Shown here one piece after another: positions 5,638 to 7,430 of a DNA stretch of 7,430 nucleotides. The stretch is from NCBI GenBank assembly GCA_039798265.1, contig JBDKGH010000141.1, positions 1 through 7,430 on the forward strand, given 5' to 3'. Below the pieces are notes generated by a model, which was not told the DNA's origin, did no database searches, and saw only the letters and a program-made list of their open reading frames with translations. Position numbers and translations under genes: made by a program. The stretch is from JBDKGH01 sp039798265 (GTDB taxonomy: Bacteria; Bacteroidota; Bacteroidia; Flavobacteriales_D; Sanyastnellaceae). How positions within the stretch are numbered: the first letter of the stretch is position 1; each line of letters opens with the position of its first letter.

Positions 5638-6819
5638 ATGATTACCATCAACGAAGCCGAAGCCCTTGTTTTAGCCCACTCTCTTCACCTCGATGCGGAG
5701 AGCGTTTCGCTCGCTCATGCCCACGGCCGTGTGCTCGCACAAGATTTATTTGCCGATCATGATCTTCCTCCCTTTCACCGCGTGATGATGGATGGTATCG
5801 CTCTGCAGCATGCGGCTTTGATCAATGGGCAACAATCATTCGTGATACAAGGTATTCAGCGCGCTGGAGCGCCCGCAAGTGCTTTATTAGATCCCACACA
5901 GGCCATTGAAGTGATGACTGGTAGCGTGCTCCCTCTTCATTGCGATACGGTTATTCCGTATGAAGAACTGTCCATTGCTGATGGCGCAGCGCAGTTGAAT
6001 AAGTTGGATTTTAAATGGGGGCAAAACATTCATCCGCAAGGATTCGATTTTCCATCGGGTGCTTTGCTGGCGGAAAAAGGAACCACGATTCACAGCGGCA
6101 TCATTGGCATTGCCGCGTCCATTGGACAATCTACGATTTTAGTCGAGCGTGCTCCGCGCATTGCCATCGTATCTACTGGTGACGAATTGGTGTCCATCGA
6201 TAGCCAACCCGCGCCTCATCAAATCAGGAGATCGAATGCTCACGCTTTGCAGTCGTTGGTGGCTCGCTTAGGCTGGACCTCTCGCCTCTTTCACTTAAAT
6301 GATAACGAAACCGATGTGTCTTCAGGACTCGATGAAGTATTGCAGCACTACGATGTGGTATTGCTCAGTGGCGGCGTATCGAAAGGAAAATTTGATTTGC
6401 TTCCCACTTTTCTCGAGCAAAAAGGTGTGGTCAAACATTTCCATTTTGTTCAGCAAAAACCTGGAAAGCCTTTTTGGTTTGGTTCCCGATCAAGCACCTT
6501 GGTATTTGCCTTTCCCGGCAATCCTGTTTCTACCTTGGTCTGCGCCCATCGCTATTTTGTTCCGTGGGCCCTGCAGCAGCAAGGAGCTCGAAACCTAGCG
6601 CGCACGTATGTTTGCTTGAATGAAGATATTGAGGTGAAAGGCAGTTTAGAACACCTCATCAGCGTTCGCTTAACCTATCCACCGAATAGCTTGCCCCTCG
6701 CCCACCTGGTGGCAGGACATGGTTCTGGCGACTTTGCTCATCTTGCTTCGGTAGATGGATTTGTACAAACCCGAACAGCAAAAAAGGGAAGCATTGTTCC
6801 CTTCTTCGCCTTGTTATAA
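5638..6819 (+). CDS. moeA: Molybdopterin molybdenumtransferase MoeA
   Basis: MoeA inserts molybdate into adenylylated molybdopterin, the last core step of cofactor synthesis. The 393-aa protein has the family's ordered motifs: the PPFHRVMMDG segment with catalytic D52 (44-53), MTGSVLP (93-99) leading to VIPYEE (105-110), STGDEL (179-184) in the MogA-like domain, SGGVSKGKFD (244-253), KPGKP (274-278) and FPGNPVST (292-299), followed by a C-terminal beta domain (about 320-393). Length is normal. PPFHRVMMDGIA differs from the common PPFxxSAMDGYA; I recall PPFNRVTMDGIA as frequent in Bacteroidota, so this looks like a lineage variant rather than damage. Translation starts at ATG 5638, one base after the moaA stop, behind a GGAGG. 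Its stop is 7 nt from the stop of the convergent minus-strand gene, and its 3' end contains a hairpin that probably ends transcription from that side. Confidence 0.96.
   Translation: MITINEAEALVLAHSLHLDAESVSLAHAHGRVLAQDLFADHDLPPFHRVMMDGIALQHAALINGQQSFVIQGIQRAGAPASALLDPTQAIEVMTGSVLPLHCDTVIPYEELSIADGAAQLNKLDFKWGQNIHPQGFDFPSGALLAEKGTTIHSGIIGIAASIGQSTILVERAPRIAIVSTGDELVSIDSQPAPHQIRRSNAHALQSLVARLGWTSRLFHLNDNETDVSSGLDEVLQHYDVVLLSGGVSKGKFDLLPTFLEQKGVVKHFHFVQQKPGKPFWFGSRSSTLVFAFPGNPVSTLVCAHRYFVPWALQQQGARNLARTYVCLNEDIEVKGSLEHLISVRLTYPPNSLPLAHLVAGHGSGDFAHLASVDGFVQTRTAKKGSIVPFFALL
6780..6803 (-). terminator. Minus-strand terminator inside the moeA 3' end
   Basis: AAGGGAA (6784-6790) pairs perfectly with TTCCCTT (6797-6803) around a 6-nt loop. 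Read on the minus strand, the stem ends in a run of six T (bases 6785-6780, two of them within the stem). It begins 23 nt beyond the stop of the Spy/CpxP-like gene, the expected place for its terminator. It lies wholly in moeA codons for the KKGSIVPF region. On the plus strand no T run follows directly, so moeA's own terminator is not identified. Confidence 0.55.
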
Positions 6820-6826
6820 AAGCACC

Positions 6827-7288
6827 TTAGTTTTTTCTCATCTGCTGGCCACCGCCCGCTTGGCGACGTTCCTTTAAGCGCTGCAAGAGTTCCTTTTTAA
6901 ACTCTTCTTCCAAAGAAGCCAATTTCACCGTTTTCGCAGGTCCTAAAATAGGCAGTGCATCTTTGACAAATTTGGCCTTGAGGTCCACTTCTTTTTTCTC
7001 CAAAACGGCCATTTGATCGGTGTAAGAAATGATATCGTTTGCCGTGTACGAAAACTCCAATTTCTTTTTCAAATCGCGCAGTGACTTTTTAATCTCTTTG
7101 CGCTGATCGCTGAATTGATTGTAAACGGGCCAAAACTTTTCTGCTTCCTCCACACTTAAATCCAATTTTTCAGTGATGAAGGCCACCTTTAATCGTTCAA
7201 TTTTTTCTTGACGATCGCCTCCCTGGGCTTTACCAGATATGGTAAAGATCATAAGGGTAACAAATAAAACGGTTGCTATCTTTTTCAT
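6827..7288 (-). CDS. Exported Spy/CpxP-like helical protein, 'sensor of ECF-type sigma factor' type
   Basis: A 153-aa protein. Residues 1-21 are a signal peptide (MKKIATVLFV, hydrophobic core, GKAQ), so it is exported to the periplasm. The mature part is nearly all charged helix, including KVAFITEKLDLSVEEAEKF (34-52) and then WPVYNQF. The L-S/T-x-E-E-A-x-x-F-W-P-x-Y-N motif is typical of short Bacteroidota proteins annotated 'sensor of ECF-type sigma factor', related in style to Spy/CpxP periplasmic chaperones (LTxxQ motif). A Lys/Arg-rich stretch (62-78) and a basic tail (RLKERR, about 137-142) follow. The ATG at 7288 is chosen because it begins the signal peptide and lies 13 nt after the upstream gene's stop; an ATG at 7327 would overlap that gene and precede the signal peptide with a charged extension. 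It is probably cotranscribed with the partial gene upstream. Binding of misfolded protein or metal stress sensing is an inference from the family. Confidence 0.85.
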   Translation of the reverse strand: MKKIATVLFVTLMIFTISGKAQGGDRQEKIERLKVAFITEKLDLSVEEAEKFWPVYNQFSDQRKEIKKSLRDLKKKLEFSYTANDIISYTDQMAVLEKKEVDLKAKFVKDALPILGPAKTVKLASLEEEFKKELLQRLKERRQAGGGQQMRKN

Positions 7289-7301
7289 GTTGTGTGTGTG
7301 C

Positions 7302-7430
7302 TTAGTTGAATAAATCTTCATCTCCATTTTCCATTAAAAACTGGATGATTTCTTCGGTGCTGATCTCCTCCCATTTGGGGAGCGCTTTTTTATCGAGAGT
7401 TTGAATGGGCTTTTTCAAAGTATCCACCGG
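7302..7430 (-). CDS. C-terminal 42 residues of a gene upstream of the Spy/CpxP-like gene (partial)
   Basis: On the minus strand an open frame enters at the window edge and ends at TAA 7304-7302, giving 42 residues with no stop. The tail is acidic and soluble-looking: a PKWEEISTEEII segment followed by FLMENGDEDLFN. No domain can be assigned. In Bacteroidota the Spy/CpxP-like 'sensor' usually follows a sigma-70 family ECF gene, often with a short hypothetical or anti-sigma-like protein between them; the acidic tail would fit that middle gene, but this is context only. It is 13 nt from the next start, so the two are very likely one operon. Confidence 0.7.
   Translation of the reverse strand, partial: PVDTLKKPIQTLDKKALPKWEEISTEEIIQFLMENGDEDLFN

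Noticed and set aside
7289..7327. ATG at 7327 as the start of the Spy/CpxP-like gene
   Set aside because: It overlaps the upstream gene and puts a polar, charged extension in front of the signal peptide.
1..7430. Mobile element, defence system, CRISPR array or tRNA
   Set aside because: No transposase, integrase, nuclease, repeat-spacer series or cloverleaf-like sequence was found. The base composition appears even across the genes.

Overview
The window looks like chromosomal DNA from a Bacteroidota bacterium, most likely in or near Flavobacteriales. The support is indirect but consistent. Start codons mostly lack a Shine-Dalgarno sequence. Two sites resemble the Bacteroidota promoter (TTG, about 19 bp, TAnnTTTG). 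One secreted protein carries HYR-like repeats, there is a signal-peptide protein of the type annotated 'sensor of ECF-type sigma factor', and there is a DUF7009-like protein beside moaA. GC content is moderate, and I see no insertion sequence, tRNA, rRNA, CRISPR array or phage gene.

Layout. Bases 1-2108 hold the C-terminal ~700 residues of a large uncharacterised protein, closed by a clear intrinsic terminator (2127-2170). A 59-aa gene follows (2237-2416), then a long three-tier hairpin ending in nine T (2443-2513). Bases 2514-2761 have no convincing gene but contain three hairpins; the first has its T-tract on the minus strand, so it may end an unseen minus-strand transcript. Next is a small secreted protein with two HYR-like repeats (2788-3285), preceded by a perfect -7 element.

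Bases 3373-6819 form a tightly packed plus-strand operon behind a good promoter candidate: an isopenicillin-N-synthase-type 2-oxoglutarate/Fe(II) oxygenase, a small DUF7009-like protein, MoaA and MoeA. Junctions are a 3-nt gap, a 7-nt overlap and a 1-nt gap. MoaA catalyses the first step of molybdenum cofactor (Moco) synthesis, converting GTP toward cPMP, and MoeA the last, inserting molybdate. The genes for the middle steps are not in this window.

Two minus-strand genes converge on the operon: a Spy/CpxP-like exported protein (6827-7288) and the C-terminal end of an upstream gene (7302-7430). In related genomes this arrangement usually belongs to an ECF sigma factor locus. The likely terminator of the minus-strand pair lies inside the 3' end of moeA.

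No complete new defence or mobile system is visible. The parts least explained by known biology are the 2417-2787 intergenic stretch, the 59-aa gene, the DUF7009-like protein and its link to the dioxygenase, and the large N-terminally cut protein.
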